Shown: positions 21,430 through 32,690 of the stretch, piece after piece
Layout: every line of letters starts with the position of its first letter
How positions within the stretch are numbered: position 1 is the stretch's first letter
NCBI GenBank assembly: GCA_027257055.1
Contig: JAPVLO010000400.1
Coordinates: forward strand, 682,001 to 746,000
DNA: 64,000 nt
Reading direction: 5' to 3'
Source: Cephalopachus bancanus
Lineage: Eukaryota; Chordata; Mammalia; Primates; Tarsiidae
Program-made: the position numbers and the translations under genes
The notes under the pieces: generated by a model
Databases searched by the model: none
What the model saw: the letters and a program-made list of their open reading frames with translations, nothing else
What the model was told of the DNA's origin: nothing

Positions 21430-22608
21430 TCAGACCCTACTGGGCTTCTTGGCGTCCTTGCTCTTGGTCGGCATGAAGGCGCAGAGCTCCTCAATGAGCA
21501 TCTCCATGCGGGCAGTGACCTCGGTCACCGTGTCAATGACCAGCTTCTGCTGCAGCTTCAGTTCACTGTTTTTCCACAAGGCCTTGCTCTCCTCCTGGAA
21601 GGCCCGGTGCTCCTCCCACAGCACGTGCGCCCTGTTCTCCTCACGCAGGGCCTGCAGGGCCTGATTCATCTCTCTCAGTAGCTGCAGGCACTGGCCACCG
21701 TCGAGCAGGCCTGGGCCTGCCCTGCCCTCCTCTTCCTCGGAAGGCCCAGACAGGTTGTTGACCATCTCCCGCAGGGCGCGCAGCGTCTTGGCGTCCTCCT
21801 GTGGGGCCGAGAGTCCTTTGGGCTCCTCGAAGGGGAAGGAGAGGCCTGGGCCCTGATCCGGCAGCAGCCCGGGACTGTGAGGCTCCTCGCCGGGAGAGGG
21901 CGCCGCCTGGGCTTCCTCTGTGGGGACGGCCTTGTCCTCTGTCTGGGCCCAGTAGGCCTGTCTCTGCTCCAGCAGCCGCTGCAGGGTGCGGTTCTCCTCC
22001 ATGAGGAGCTGCAGGGTGCGGTTCTCCTCCCTGAGCTGCTGAAGGGCGCTGGTCTCCTTGCCCCGGAACGTCTGCAGGGCCGCGTTGTACTTCTTCGCCG
22101 CCTCCAGGGGCCTGGTGTCCTCGTGCAGCAGGGGCGAGGGGGCCCGGCTCCTCTCCCCGCCCCGCGCGGCCTTGTGCTCCTCCCAGAGGACCTGCAGGAT
22201 CTTGTTGTTCTCCTCCCGCAGGGCCTTGTTCTCCTCCCGCAGAGACTTGTTCTCCTCCTGCAGCAGGCGCTCCTTGGCCAGCCTCTTGTGCAGTTTATGG
22301 TGGAAGGAGGGCGAGGGGGAGAAGTACGGAGGCTGCAGGCGGCAGTTCTCGTTCACCCACCGCCCGTCCTGGAAGACGAACATCTCGTCACTGAGCTGCA
22401 CCCACGGCGGGTTGTAGTCCAGCTCCGGGTCGGCCTGGGAGGCGGCGGGGCGCTCCATGGGGTCCCCGGGCACCGAGGAGAAGCGGTTCAGGGGGTAGAC
22501 GTGCTGGCTGACCACCCTGCGGCCCAGCCGGGGCGGGGCGGCCTGCCTCGCGCATCGAGGGGTGCCGTGCAAGTTGTGGAGCCTCAGGGAGGGCTCGGAT
22601 GTGCCCCT
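21430..22608 (-). CDS. CBY2: CBY2 (SPERT), large 3' coding exon
   Basis: This exon encodes 392 residues plus stop of chibby family member 2, a spermatid-associated coiled-coil protein of late germ cells; its partner in male germ cells, NEK1, is recalled from memory. The frame is open from the splice acceptor to TGA at 21430-21432. Residues about 60-92 hold the chibby-like core ([26 protein letters not shown]), which parallels the CBY1 segment ending in a conserved hydrophobic-G-W motif. Three charged coiled-coil segments follow, at about 110-150, 195-235 and 310-365, rich in EENKALR and EENRTLQ repeats and the motif LWEEH. The end, [16 protein letters not shown] to KKPSRV, is highly like the human protein. 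Human CBY2 is about 448 residues, so roughly the N-terminal 50-60 are on exons not found here. The exon is far more GC-rich than its surroundings. Identity is recognised from memory of the human sequence. Confidence 0.95.
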   Translation of the reverse strand, partial: RGTSEPSLRLHNLHGTPRCARQAAPPRLGRRVVSQHVYPLNRFSSVPGDPMERPAASQADPELDYNPPWVQLSDEMFVFQDGRWVNENCRLQPPYFSPSPSFHHKLHKRLAKERLLQEENKSLREENKALREENNKILQVLWEEHKAARGGERSRAPSPLLHEDTRPLEAAKKYNAALQTFRGKETSALQQLREENRTLQLLMEENRTLQRLLEQRQAYWAQTEDKAVPTEEAQAAPSPGEEPHSPGLLPDQGPGLSFPFEEPKGLSAPQEDAKTLRALREMVNNLSGPSEEEEGRAGPGLLDGGQCLQLLREMNQALQALREENRAHVLWEEHRAFQEESKALWKNSELKLQQKLVIDTVTEVTARMEMLIEELCAFMPTKSKDAKKPSRV

Positions 22609-22628
22609 CTGTGGGAGAGAAGGGGAAG
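22609..22628 (-). promoter_or_regulatory. CBY2: Splice acceptor and polypyrimidine tract of the CBY2 3' exon
   Basis: On the minus strand CTTCCCCTTCTCTCCCACAG ends at 22609. The next codons give RGTSEP and LRLHNL, matching the human protein at the same junction, which fixes the exon start at 22608. The first in-frame ATG inside the exon is well downstream, so translation must start on an upstream exon. Confidence 0.85.
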
Positions 22629-22760
22629 ACCAGCGTTAAGGACGGGCCTGACACGTCCAGGCCTGGCTGGTAAGCCGGCAGGCCAGGACACCCCCACATA
22701 AGCCCAGTCTGTGAGACTGGCCGAGCCACCGTGAGTGCTTTTGCTTCCTGGGGTCCTCAC

Positions 22761-23369
22761 AAGGTAGCACAGCTGATCCTTGTTATTCCAGGTGGGCCTG
22801 TTCTATAAAGGCACTCCAGCACGGAATTAGTGAATGCTGCATCATTGCTTCTAGAGGAAATAGAGGCTAGGTTCCTGCCAGCTTCTGGCCACAACATTTT
22901 TGCCATCTGATCCATGTCTAACCTTGTTTTGGGTGTGATTCTGTTGGAAGACACCTTAATTAATGTGTATTGTTGATGCAGCAGCATCCAACTTGCCCTT
23001 AGCAGCGCTGTCACGCGTGTCTGAGGGAAGCTTCCCTAACATGTGCTGCAGGACACAGCCTGCTTGTGATTGGGAATACTACACTTGGTTTCGAGTGGCT
23101 TGGGAGCCACTTTATCAGCAAAATCACCCACAGAAAGCTCAAGAATGCAGAAAACATGACACGAAACAGACTAAAGACACTGTTTTCCAGTATGAGAGCT
23201 GGAACAACAAGGCCTCTCAGCTGGGGACTCATCTATCTGTGCATGTCCAGGAATGACCACAGAAGTGCTATGAGCTGATTTGAGGGTCGCAAATGTGATT
23301 TGAGGTCACCTTTTAGTGAATAGGCAAATTTGGAAATATGTAATTCATGAATAATGAGAATTGACTGTG
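22761..23369 (-). mobile_element. Tigger-type (TcMar) DNA transposon, internally deleted
   Basis: The ends are inverted: ACAGCTGATCCTTGTTATTCC at the left and AATAATGAGAATTGACTGTG at the right. Inner blocks match Tigger in reverse: ATTGCTTCTAGAGGAAATAGAGGC and AGGCCTCTCAGCTGGGGAC. At about 610 bp it keeps both ends of a roughly 2.4-kb element and lacks most of the transposase. It lies about 150 bp upstream of the CBY2 acceptor, inside the presumed intron. Confidence 0.85.
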
Positions 23370-23394
23370 TATCATGGAAATTAAAGGCATTGAT

Positions 23395-23600
23395 TCTAGA
23401 GTCAACCATATACTTTAAGTCCTAGCCTCACCACTTATCAGTTACAAGAATGTAGGCAAGTTATTTGAGCTTTGGTCTCCACAATTTCATACCGGAAACA
23501 TTGCATCTGCCTTCTTGCCTTATGAGGACTGTTCAGGATTAAAACAGGCAATGTATGAAACCACTTAGCACGGGCTCTGGCACTGTCTCCCTAGAGGGGG
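23395..23600 (+). mobile_element. MIR SINE fossil
   Basis: CCTCACCACTTATCAGTTAC, GGCAAGTTATTTGAGC and CTTATGAGGACTGTTCAGGATTAAA follow MIR in sense orientation. Confidence 0.8.
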
Positions 23601-24073
23601 AACTAACACTGTTCCCAAGTACCCAGTCATAGGTGTGCACCCACACTTGGCACTAGTAGAGGGGCAGCATGAATCACCCAACAGCCATCCAAATTGCCAT
23701 GTCCAAAATGGCGGCACCGTTGGTCATCCAGCTTTCTCCTTTGCCCTGTTTGGGCTCCTTCTCCACTGTTGACCACCCTTGAGTTTTTTCTGCCAGCAGC
23801 TTCTAAAACCACCGCCCCAGCCCCCAACACAGGGCTAGGCTCAAAGCGGAGTCCAGCTGACAATTTTGGAAAGGAAGAGCACCATCCCAGATATATCACT
23901 GAGCGTTGAGAGCTCAACATGTGATAAAGACAGCAAAGAGCACCAAGGAATTCATGATGGTAGCCAGAAACCTCGAGTCCACAACACAAAGCAGGGATCA
24001 GATCCACAGAGCTTAAATCCAGTAAGCCAGCTGGCTCTCACACTTCCCAGTACAGAAAAATAACCCAAATAAG
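23601..24073. other. Unassigned sequence, probably CBY2 intron
   Basis: A 126-codon minus-strand frame at 23627-24007 has no family resemblance and no matching splice sites in the CBY2 frame; I do not call it an exon. Confidence 0.4.
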
Positions 24074-24363
24074 TTTTGTTTTGTTTTCTTTAGTTGGAGT
24101 CTCACTCCATTGTCCAGGCTGGAGTTCAGTGGCATGCTCACAGCCACCGCAGCCTCTACCTGCTGGGCTCAGGCAATCCTTCCACCTCAGCCTTCCAAGT
24201 AGCTGGAATTACAGGCATGCGCCACCATGCCCAGCTAATTTTTTGATTTTTTGTAGAGATGAAGTCTCACCAAGTTGCCCAAACTGGTCTCGGACTCAGG
24301 CAATCCTCTCACCACAGCCTCCCAAAGTGCTGGGATTACAGGTGTGAGTCACTGCGCCTGGCC
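24074..24363 (-). mobile_element. Alu SINE
   Basis: Both arms; reads GTTGGAGTCTCACTCCATTG to CACTGCGCCTGGCC. First of a head-to-tail run of minus-strand Alus. Confidence 0.95.
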
Positions 24364-24380
24364 TCCAAGTGATTTTTAAA

Positions 24381-24660
24381 TTTTTTTTTGAGTTGGAGTC
24401 TTACTCTGTTGCCCAGGCTGGAGTGCGGTGGCATGCTCCCAAACACCGCAGCCTCGACCTGCTGGGCTCAGGTGATCCCCCCACCTCAGCCTTCCAAGTA
24501 GCCGGAACTACAGGCACGCACTACCACACCCAGCTAATTTTTTTGATTTATTGTAGAGACAGGGTCTCACCATATTGCCCATGCTGGTCTCGAACCCACA
24601 GGCTCAGGCAATCCTCTTGCCTCAGCCTCCCAAAGTGCTGGGATTATAGACTTGAGCCAC
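24381..24660 (-). mobile_element. Alu SINE
   Basis: Both arms. GTGATTTTTAAAT on the left and GTGAATCTTAAAT on the right are diverged target duplications. It splits a MER5A-type element, part of which remains at 24664-24786. Confidence 0.94.
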
Positions 24661-24663
24661 CTG

Positions 24664-24786
24664 TGAATCTTAAATGCAGATTTCTCAGCCTCCCATGGCA
24701 AGTCTGATTCACTCCATATGAGGCGTGGCCCAGGAATCTGCATTTCTAACCAGCTCCCTTAGGTGATTCTGGCTGCTAGTGGTTAG
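24664..24786 (+). mobile_element. MER5A-type hAT fragment
   Basis: TTAAATGCAGATTTCTCAGC, GGCCCAGGAATCTGCATTTCTAA and TTAGGTGATTCTGG match the middle and one end of MER5A. Confidence 0.75.
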
Positions 24787-24897
24787 GACAGCTATCAAGT
24801 CGAATGAGCAGTTTGCCTAAGTGAGGGTTACACCAGGGTTAAAGACTGAGGGGTCAATATTGGGGGTCTCAGGAACTCTTGTCCTGGTTCTATTACT

Positions 24898-25190
24898 TTT
24901 TTTTCTTTTTTTTGAGTTGGAGTCTCACTCTGTTGCCCAGACTGGAGTGCAGTATCCGCTCCCGGCCACCGCAGCCTTGACTGCTGGGCTCCATCGATCC
25001 TTCTGCCTCAACATTCCAAGTAGCTGGAATTACAGGCGCGGGCTACCACACCCGGCTAGTTTTTTATTTATTGTAGAGGTGAGGTTTCGCCAAGTTGCCC
25101 AGGCGGGTCTCGAACCTGCGGGCTCAGGCAGTCCACTCACCTCAGCCTCCCAAAGGCGCGGGATTACAGGCTGAGCCACCGAGCCCGCCT
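24898..25190 (-). mobile_element. Alu SINE, young lineage-specific type
   Basis: Young-type bases (CCCGGCCACCGCAGCC, GGCGGGTCTCGAACC, CAAAGGCGCGGGATTACAGG). TGGTTCTATTACT at 24885-24897 and 25191-25203 is a perfect 13-bp target duplication. Confidence 0.96.
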
Positions 25191-25204
25191 TGGTTCTATT
25201 ACTA

Positions 25205-25450
25205 ATGGGCAGTTTGAAACCAGAGAGCTCTCTCTTCCTTTCTGAGACCCAGACTATTCAAGAGTAAACAGAGGGAGTCAGACTCCATGATCTTAAAGGA
25301 ACCTTCTAACCTTCAAAGTCAATGAAACGTACCTATAGCGTAAAAACAATCGTATGTGCTTGGCTTAGTTCACAACACTGTTGTGAGGATTGAATGAGAT
25401 AACGGATGCAAAAAGGTTTTTAAAACTGCCAAGTGCCATGGAATTGTTAG
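25205..25450 (+). mobile_element. MIR SINE fossil
   Basis: CTTTCTGAGACCCAG, CACAACACTGTTGTGAGGATTGAATGAGATAA and AACTGCCAAGTGCC follow the MIR 3' half. Confidence 0.75.
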
Positions 25451-26199
25451 GTTTTGTTATCAGGAAAAGTAGATTTCACTAACGCAAGAATTCTGAGATG
25501 GATTCAAAGACGCGAACCGGCGGCACACACATTGGAGAAGAAGTGACAATGGCAGCAATGAATCTAAATAAAAATAAGATCATGATAGCTACTTTTAAAT
25601 ACACCGAGAGCATTTCATCCAAGTACCTCAAAGTGCTTTCCAAATATCAATTCCTTATTTCTTAGGTTATTTCACAATTGAACAGATAGAGAAGATAGAA
25701 AACAAGTCAGGTTATCTGCTCTATATATGTGTGTAGGGAGAGATATATAATTAGAATTCTTTAAGACTGGAAGATAAATAGAAGATGCAGTTCTATGCCG
25801 TTAACTTTGCAATAAGCACACGTCGTTAACTTTGTAAGGATATGCTCAAGCTTCCAGACAGCAAAGGCGTGAGGGCATTGTGCAATCAGAATCTTAGTTA
25901 CTTTAAATAAATTCAGCCTCTGTGGTTTTCACATTTCTCAATTGGGAAAGCACATTGGCTCCATTGGCAGAATGAAACTCAATGTAGATAACCCAGTAGG
26001 TTTAAGGTCCAGAGAGCCAACATTGATGGGAAGATTAGCCAAGGCCAATAAGAAGTGGATCTTAAGAACCAGTGTGCAGGGCTCCATCTCAGCAAAATCT
26101 GCCTCCAGAAGATACTACCATGGAAAAATGTGGTTTTAGTTAACAGTTGTATCCCAATCCCAAGAAGGAAAGGGAAGAAGGAAACAAATATTGAGCCCC
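25451..26199. other. Unassigned AT-rich intergenic sequence
   Basis: No recognised gene or repeat family. Confidence 0.4.
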
Positions 26200-26395
26200 A
26201 ATTTCCTATAGACCCTGAACTAAACATTTTACCTACTGAATTCATGTAATCCTCACCAAACTGACATATAAGAGACTACCACTACTCCCATTTTATGAAT
26301 GGAGAAACTGAAACTCAGAGAAGTGAAATAACCAGCACTAGTTCACTTACGAAGACACAAACCCACTTCCAGCTCTTTGAACTATATGTTGGAAG
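26200..26395 (-). mobile_element. MIR SINE fossil
   Basis: CCATTTTATGAATGGAGAAACTGAAACTCAGAGAAGTG is the reverse-complement MIR core, followed by a weak CACAAACCCACTTCCAGCTC block. Confidence 0.8.
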
Positions 26396-26439
26396 TACAC
26401 ACATGGAGAATCACCATGGATTTATCAAAGGATTGCAGT

Positions 26440-26880
26440 ACTTTGGGGGTCAAAATATTTTTTCGTTAACATTTTAATATGGAAAATTTCAAACATATAC
26501 AAAGCAAAGAGACTCATCTAATAAATGTTCATGCAGCCATCATCCAGCTTCACCAAATGTCAAATGCCATGCTTCATTCAGCCCGTTACCGATTCCATAA
26601 TGTCTCCACACCACTATTTGAAAGCAAAGCGACATCATGTCATTTAATCCATTAATACATCACTGTGTATCTATGTAACAGAACCATAATACCATGATCA
26701 CTCCTTTACATCTTAACAACAATCCCTTAATATCAGCAAATACTGAGTCAGGTTCAAATCACCCGACCCCACTGTCTTTTAATTTCTTCTTTACTCTTGT
26801 TTTATTTCAATCAGAGAAGTACTCTTCTCTATCCAACTATCCATCCAAAGAGGAATCACTCGTGCTTTATGCCTCTTCAC
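26440..26880 (-). mobile_element. Probable old LINE (L1M/HAL1-type) fragment
   Basis: AATATGGAAAATTTCAAACATATACAAAG, CATGCAGCCATCATCCAGCTTCACCAA resemble a block common in ancient mammalian L1-related repeats. Orientation and family are not certain. Confidence 0.5.
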
Positions 26881-27490
26881 GTTCAAGTCCACAGTGATGT
26901 TCAGCTACCTTTGTTTTACATTCCAAGCTTGTTACCCAAGCAGCTTTTGACTGGCCCCACAACAGAGATGCACTAAATGAAACCTGAAAATGTTGCAGAC
27001 CCCTGACTATCACTAACCTGGATATCTGGGCTCTTGTCCTTTTGCACATCATCAGGTGACCTTGATCACATTCTCTCACTTTGTGGCCTTAGTGTCCACT
27101 TATGCATAATGAAGGGTTGGAGGCATTATCTCTAAGTGTCCTCTGGACCTAACTTTCCCAGGTCCAATGGATACACACTTGGAAACCGGCTTCACTGTGG
27201 CTCCGGCAGCTCTCTCTTTCCAACCTAGTTGGCATCTTGTCCTCTTCCCAAGCAGACCTCGTGCTTTCTCTGTTCTGTGCCCACAGCACCTAATCCAGGA
27301 AATGTTAATAGACTAGTAGGTCTTCCTTAACGGAAGACTTCCATTACTTACTTAACAGGAAACCAAATTCTCTTGACTGAATCCTACAGTCTTCCCTCCT
27401 GTCCCCAGACAAGACCAAGAAGGTGGTCAAGTCCAGCATTACCTCAGGGCTTAGTTTCTTAGAACACATACATTTTTTTTCTTAAAAAAA

Positions 27491-27627
27491 ATTTTTTTGA
27501 GACAGGGTCTTGCTCTGTCAATCAGGCTGAAGTGCAGTGGCATGATCATAGCTCACTACAGCTTCACACTCCTGTACTCAAGCAATCCACCCACTGGGAT
27601 TACAAGAGTGAGCCTCTGCACGGGACC
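27491..27627 (-). mobile_element. Alu left monomer (FLAM-like)
   Basis: A single arm from the T run through GAGACAGGGTCTTGCTCTG to GAGCCTCTGCACGGGACC, with a small internal deletion. No second arm. Confidence 0.85.
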
Positions 27628-28584
27628 ATAGGACGTAAACATTTTAAAAACATCTAAATAGTCACGTATTAATTTAAATGAGTATTAGAAAAATATACCT
27701 ATTTTATCAAACCCATAATCCTATAATATTACTAAAGCAGCACTGTTTCTGTTTCTGAAAGTGAGAAGATTTAAGGAAAAACATTAGATATACATGTATT
27801 TTCAGATGTGACAAGAATAATGGTTGAACTTGGGAAGACATTAATCCAAAACAAATTATTTTTTTCTGTGATAGTTCCCAGATTCCAATCAGAGCTAGCT
27901 ACATTTACTCCTCAAAGGAAACCTCTTTTTTGGACTTGTGAAAATTCCTCACACTAATCATACTCCTATTTGGAATGTTATTCACCAAGTTTTCCTCCAT
28001 ATTTATGTCAGTCAACTAACATTATTCAGTGTCAACTATGTCCCAAACTCACAGACCCTTCTCTCGGGGAACTTCCAGTCAATTTGAAGGAACAATGAAT
28101 AGTCCCACAAATGAGAGTGGTCAAAATGCAGGAAGCATTAATGAAGGTAGCAAGGAACGGGAAACAGGGGACCAGATATGATTACGCCAGAAGAGTCCCG
28201 CCTCGGTACTGTATGAAGGCATGACCTTTAAAAAGTCACTTAATTTCTATGCCTCAGTTTCCACATCTAGAAAATGTAGATGCTAACATGATTTAGGTCC
28301 ACCCCATGTTTATGCAGATAGGGCCAACGCCCAACCCTAGGGCCTGCTATTCACAACCTTTAGCACAGTGTACCTCTCGCACCTTGCTATGAATGGTTAT
28401 CTGTTGCAACATCACAACTGCCTTACTTATTTCAGAGGATTTATTGTAGAGGTCAGAAATCAAAAGAGACTTTGTGACATTTTCTTTGTTTATAATAAGC
28501 TACAAACATGCAAGAAGGGTTACCGCATTTAGAAGAGAAATTACTTAATATTTCCTTAAAGGAAAAATTGTGTAGAACAAGAAA
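27628..28584. other. Unassigned AT-rich intergenic sequence
   Basis: About 950 bp with no recognised gene or repeat. Confidence 0.4.
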
Positions 28585-28785
28585 AAGAACATAACCCTTA
28601 GTGAGTGACTATTGTGTGTAGATGAGATGCAAACTGATTTCCATATTCATATGTAATATCTTACCCCAAACAACTGGCATGGTTCTGCCTAAGATCACAC
28701 AGCTGGCAAGGGAGCAGAGATAGGGTTTAAAACAGGATACTTGACTCCAAACTCCACGCTCATTCTAGCACTTCACAGTGCACAG
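28585..28785 (-). mobile_element. MIR SINE fossil
   Basis: TAAGATCACACAGCTGGCAAGG, AGATAGGGTTTAAAACAGGATACTTGACTCC follow reverse-complement MIR. Confidence 0.75.
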
Positions 28786-29232
28786 ATATGTTATTTCACG
28801 TGTGTTGATATCATTACTTTGTGATGGTTCTCTTACAACCAGTCCCCTCCTCGTCCCATTAAATAAATTGCGTGATAAAATTATATACATTTAAATAAAT
28901 TGCATAATAAATTAATTCCTGTTAACTAAATTCCAGCATAAATAAATTGCAGTTGTCTAAAAACAGTGACCTGTCTCTTGTTTTTTTGACATTGTTCGTC
29001 CTGGGAATTAGAACAACAATCTTTAGATGCAGTGGAAGCTTAATGAGTCCTTGCCAATGAATGAGTCAACCAAAATGCACTAAAAGGTTAGGAGGAAATA
29101 TATTTAACTATAAGAAACTGAATATTTTATCATGTTTGGTCTACAAAAGTGGCAATATTTTTTGTCTTAATATTTTAGTGCTTTTAGTAAAGCTGTATCC
29201 TCATTTCAATTCATATTTAAAAACTTTTAAAT
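28786..29232. other. AT-rich sequence with repeated AAATAAATTGC motifs
   Basis: Three or four near-copies of AAATAAATTGC occur in 28860-28960. Nothing else recognised. Confidence 0.5.
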
Positions 29233-29432
29233 AGACCAGCCTAGGCAACATAGTGAGACTTTATCCTACAAAAAAATTTAAAAACTTAGCCAGGCGTGGC
29301 ACACACCTGTAGTCCCAGTTACTGAGGAGGCTGAGGCAGAAGGATCACTTAAGCCTAGGAGGTCAAGGCTGCTTGAGTCGTTATCAAGCCACTGCACTCA
29401 AGCTTGGGCAAGAATGAGACACGGACTCAAAG
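29233..29432 (+). mobile_element. Alu SINE, 5'-truncated
   Basis: Begins inside the left arm at AGACCAGCCTAGGCAAC and ends GACACGGACTCAAAG. Confidence 0.88.
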
Positions 29433-29649
29433 ACAAAAATCTTTCAAATAGCCCCAGGGCATAGCTATTACTGCATGATGTAAAATCTGTAATGGTGGGT
29501 TTCCCGTGTACATTTCACAAAGCCCTAGGTCCATCTGTGTAGCCCCTTCGAGAAAGCTACCCACCCCCCGCACACAAGCATGCTCATTGTTCATTTTGTC
29601 ATCTTGAATCGATACTTCAATAAGGGCAGATGTCCTAAATTCCCAGGAG

Positions 29650-29795
29650 TTTTGAGCTTAAAATTCCTACCTCTGATCTTGAGAAAGTCACTTCACTTCT
29701 CTAAATGTCACCTCTAAAATGAGCCCAAACATAGCTGCCTACTTCCTGGGGTCGTCAAGAGGGCAGGAAAGTGGTAGGCAACCTGTCATAAAGAC
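29650..29795 (+). mobile_element. MIR SINE fossil
   Basis: CTTGAGAAAGTCACTTCACTTCTCTAAATG and CTGCCTACTTCCTGGGGTCGTCAAGAGG follow the MIR core. Confidence 0.7.
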
Positions 29796-29803
29796 CAACA
29801 GAT

Positions 29804-30106
29804 GGCCCAGCGTGGTGGCTCATGCCTGTAATCTCAGCACTTTGGAAGGCCAGGGCGGGAGGATTGCTTGAGCCCAGGAGTTCAAGACTGGCTTACGTAA
29901 CATAGTGAGACCTCGTCTCTACAAAATTTTGTTTTAAAAATTAGCCAGCCATAGTGGTGCACACCTGTAGTCCCAGCTGCTCTGGAAATAAGGTGGAAGA
30001 ATCGCCTAAGCCCAAGGGATCGAGGTTGTGGTGAGCCATGACCATGCTACTGCACTCCAGCCTGGGCAACAGAGTGAGACCTTGACTCAAAATTTAAAAA
30101 AAAAAT
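29804..30106 (+). mobile_element. Alu SINE, old (AluJ-like)
   Basis: Both arms, from GGCCCAGCGTGGTGGCTC to GACCTTGACTCAAA and an A/T-rich tail. GACCAACAG occurs on both sides. Confidence 0.94.
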
Positions 30107-30124
30107 TTTTTTTTTTTTAATAAA

Positions 30125-30936
30125 ATGACCAACAGCTAGTTCTACTGGTAAGATTTAAACATTCCTGGTCTAAACCACTATAGCAAATGTAGAATATATT
30201 TCTTTACAAAAGGGCTGTTCAAAAAGCAAGTATCTGAGCTGAGCACACACAGGCAGGTATAGGACCCCAGGCCTCCTCAGCCTATGTTTGAAACCAGTTC
30301 CCTCTCTGAAGGACTTCTCAACCAGTGGTATTACTGGGCTGGTTTCATGGGCTGAGCTAATCTGCCCTGACATCCTTTAGCCTGATAAGGGCTCTGCCAG
30401 TGAAAAGCCCCTGGAGCAACCCAGAAAGTTTCTCCTAAGCCTGGGAAGTAAAGCCTCTGGTAGAAAGAACTGTCTCTCTCCTGCCCTCTGAGAAATGCCC
30501 TCATAAAGGGATATAGATCCAGGAGGTAAGAGAGAAAAAGATTGGCTTTTTCATGAAAGGATGGGATAGGAAGTTGATGCCAAAGGAAATATAACCTTTG
30601 GGACCATCATATCCTTCCACCAGGTGTTCTTAGAAAAGCAACCAAGAAACAATCCTCAGAAGCAATGTGCTTATAGCTGTGACCGAATGACACATTAGAG
30701 TTGGTGGTCCAGGAAGGGCCCTGGGCACGCATATCATCCTCGTGGATGCTCAAATCCCATCTGTGGGTTGGAATTCTTCCTTAGCACTTAGGCCTGGCCC
30801 GTTCCCTGGCGTCTCCTTCTTAAACATGAGTGGTCCTGGGAGGAAAAGCCTTGAGATCACCAACAACCCTATGCCTTTGGTCAGATCACTTGCCACCAAG
30901 AACATGGAAGAGCAGACAATTGAAAAAAGGGAGGCA
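30125..30936. other. Unassigned intergenic sequence
   Basis: About 800 bp with no recognised gene or repeat; open frames of 67-98 codons partly run into the next Alu. Confidence 0.4.
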
Positions 30937-31222
30937 AGCCGGGCTCGGTGGTTCAGCCTGTAATCCCGTGCTTTGGGAGGCTGAGGTGAGTGGATTGCCT
31001 GAGCCCACGGGTTCGAGACCCGCCTGGCAACTTGGCGAGACCTCATCTCTACAATAAATCAAAAATTAGCCGGGCGTGGTAGCGTGCGCCTGTAGTTCTA
31101 GCTACTTGGAAGGCTGAGGCGAAGGATCACCGGAGCCCATCAGGTCGAGGTTGCGGTGGCCTGGAGCGGTCACTGCACTCCAGTCTGGGTGACGGAGTGA
31201 GACTCCAACTCAAAAAAAAAAA
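30937..31222 (+). mobile_element. Alu SINE, young lineage-specific type
   Basis: GCCGGGCTCGGTGGTTCAGCC, TAGCGTGCGCCTGTAGTTC and GAGCGGTCACTGCACTCC mark the young type. AAAAGGGAGGCA (left) and AAAAGGGAAGGCA (right) are its target duplication with one indel. Confidence 0.96.
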
Positions 31223-31223
31223 A

Positions 31224-32555
31224 GGGAAGGCAAAGGGCAAAGACCAAAGGGCACAGAGGAGGTGATAGGACCAAATTCCCTTACCGATGTTGCAGGACTC
31301 TTAAGAAGAAGGACCCTTTGGATGGGGCCTTTTGGGGTGGATTTACTGGGGTTGGGGCCTCCCATCCAAAGAGTGTGGGGACAAGACTGAACAATGAATA
31401 GCTGGGCTTAGCTGTTGTGCACTGACGTTCTCTCCATTCCCAGAAAAATGTAGCTACTACAGTCCAGAAGAGAAGTCCAAACATTTCCGGTAGAGTCCAA
31501 GCTCGCTGACCAAGTTTTTTAAACACCAACTTTGTCAACATTACTGAGTACCGGGTAGTGCTATCAGAGAACACACAGCCATCCGAGGTACATTTAAACC
31601 GTGTGAAGCTGAGACGCCCTAGGATCCCAGAATGAAAAGCTAAGTATGCTGATTTCCAGATGAAATGGCAAAGCTGAGTCTCATTGCCATCATTTTAAAT
31701 AACTCAGTTCCCTAGCAACACAACCAAACCAATGTTTGTTTTAATAGATGCTCACAGGTAAAAGGATAGTTCACAAGGTAAATGTGATTCATTTTGGTAG
31801 AAATACAACGTTAACAGCAAAGAGGATAACAGAGATGTCATCTGTGGTAGTTGTAGATAATTGTTTAACAGAATCTCCTGAAATCTTCCTCTGACTTGTG
31901 ATTCCACTTGGCAGAGGTGGGGTACCATCAGTAAGATTCCACCGCTTCTGAGCAACAAACCCAGACAAAGGGGAAGGAGAAAAGGCAGCAGGGAGGGGTG
32001 ACGGTGGCACTGGAGGGGGCTATGGGAGCGTGTTCTGATCTGGTGCAGCTCCTTCTTAATGATCTAGGAGTAAACAATGCCTTAATGAAATTCACAAAGC
32101 ACGCTCATTGGGGAAATGCGGATGCCTGGGAGAACTCCATCATTATGTACAAAAGGAACAGGAAATAACATTGATGGCTTGCAAGTTAATGCACTGGAGG
32201 GAAATAGATCAGAAAACACAAATATTTAATGCGACTAAGAAAAAGGGGAAATCAATAAGACCCGAAAAGACCTAAGGGTGATAACAAGTAGTGAATCACA
32301 GGCCTTTGCAGTGTAACTGAGGAGCCCAAAGCATGGAGGGACTGGGAGACAGGTGCCAGAGACACTTTCTGGAAAAAGAGCAGCTGCTGCAAGTCCCTTC
32401 TAAAATGAACTCCATTACAGAATGAAGCAGCATGTGGCAGAGGCATACAGAGAGCTCAAGGATGAGCAGTTAAAATGGGGGAGAGGAGGCACCATCTCCT
32501 AATAGCTAGAGAAGAATCACAGAGCTAAGATGTGATCTGGCCCAGCCAAGAGGCA
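31224..32555. other. Unassigned sequence, possibly CBY2 intron or upstream region
   Basis: No recognised repeat over most of 1.3 kb. I looked here on the minus strand for the missing N-terminal CBY2 exons and did not find them. Confidence 0.4.
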
Positions 32556-32559
32556 TGTG

Positions 32560-32690
32560 CCCAGCTCGTGGCATAGCAGAGCGCATGGGGGGGATCTGGG
32601 TCAAAGCTCCTTCCTCCAGCTCTGCCACCACTAGTGGGGTTGCTTTAGTTCCCAGTTCCCATACCTGTAAAATCTCTACTTCACACTCGC
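32560..32690 (+). mobile_element. MIR SINE fossil
   Basis: CTCCAGCTCTGCCACCACTAG and TTCCCATACCTGTAAAATC follow the MIR core in sense orientation. Confidence 0.75.

Noticed and set aside
21877..22701. 274-codon plus-strand open frame antisense to CBY2
   Set aside because: It is the mirror of a GC-rich coding exon whose codon bias keeps the opposite strand open. No family similarity.
23627..24007. 126-codon frame upstream of the CBY2 exon, as a possible CBY2 exon
   Set aside because: Its translation does not resemble the CBY2 N-terminus and lies on the far side of the Tigger element without convincing splice sites.
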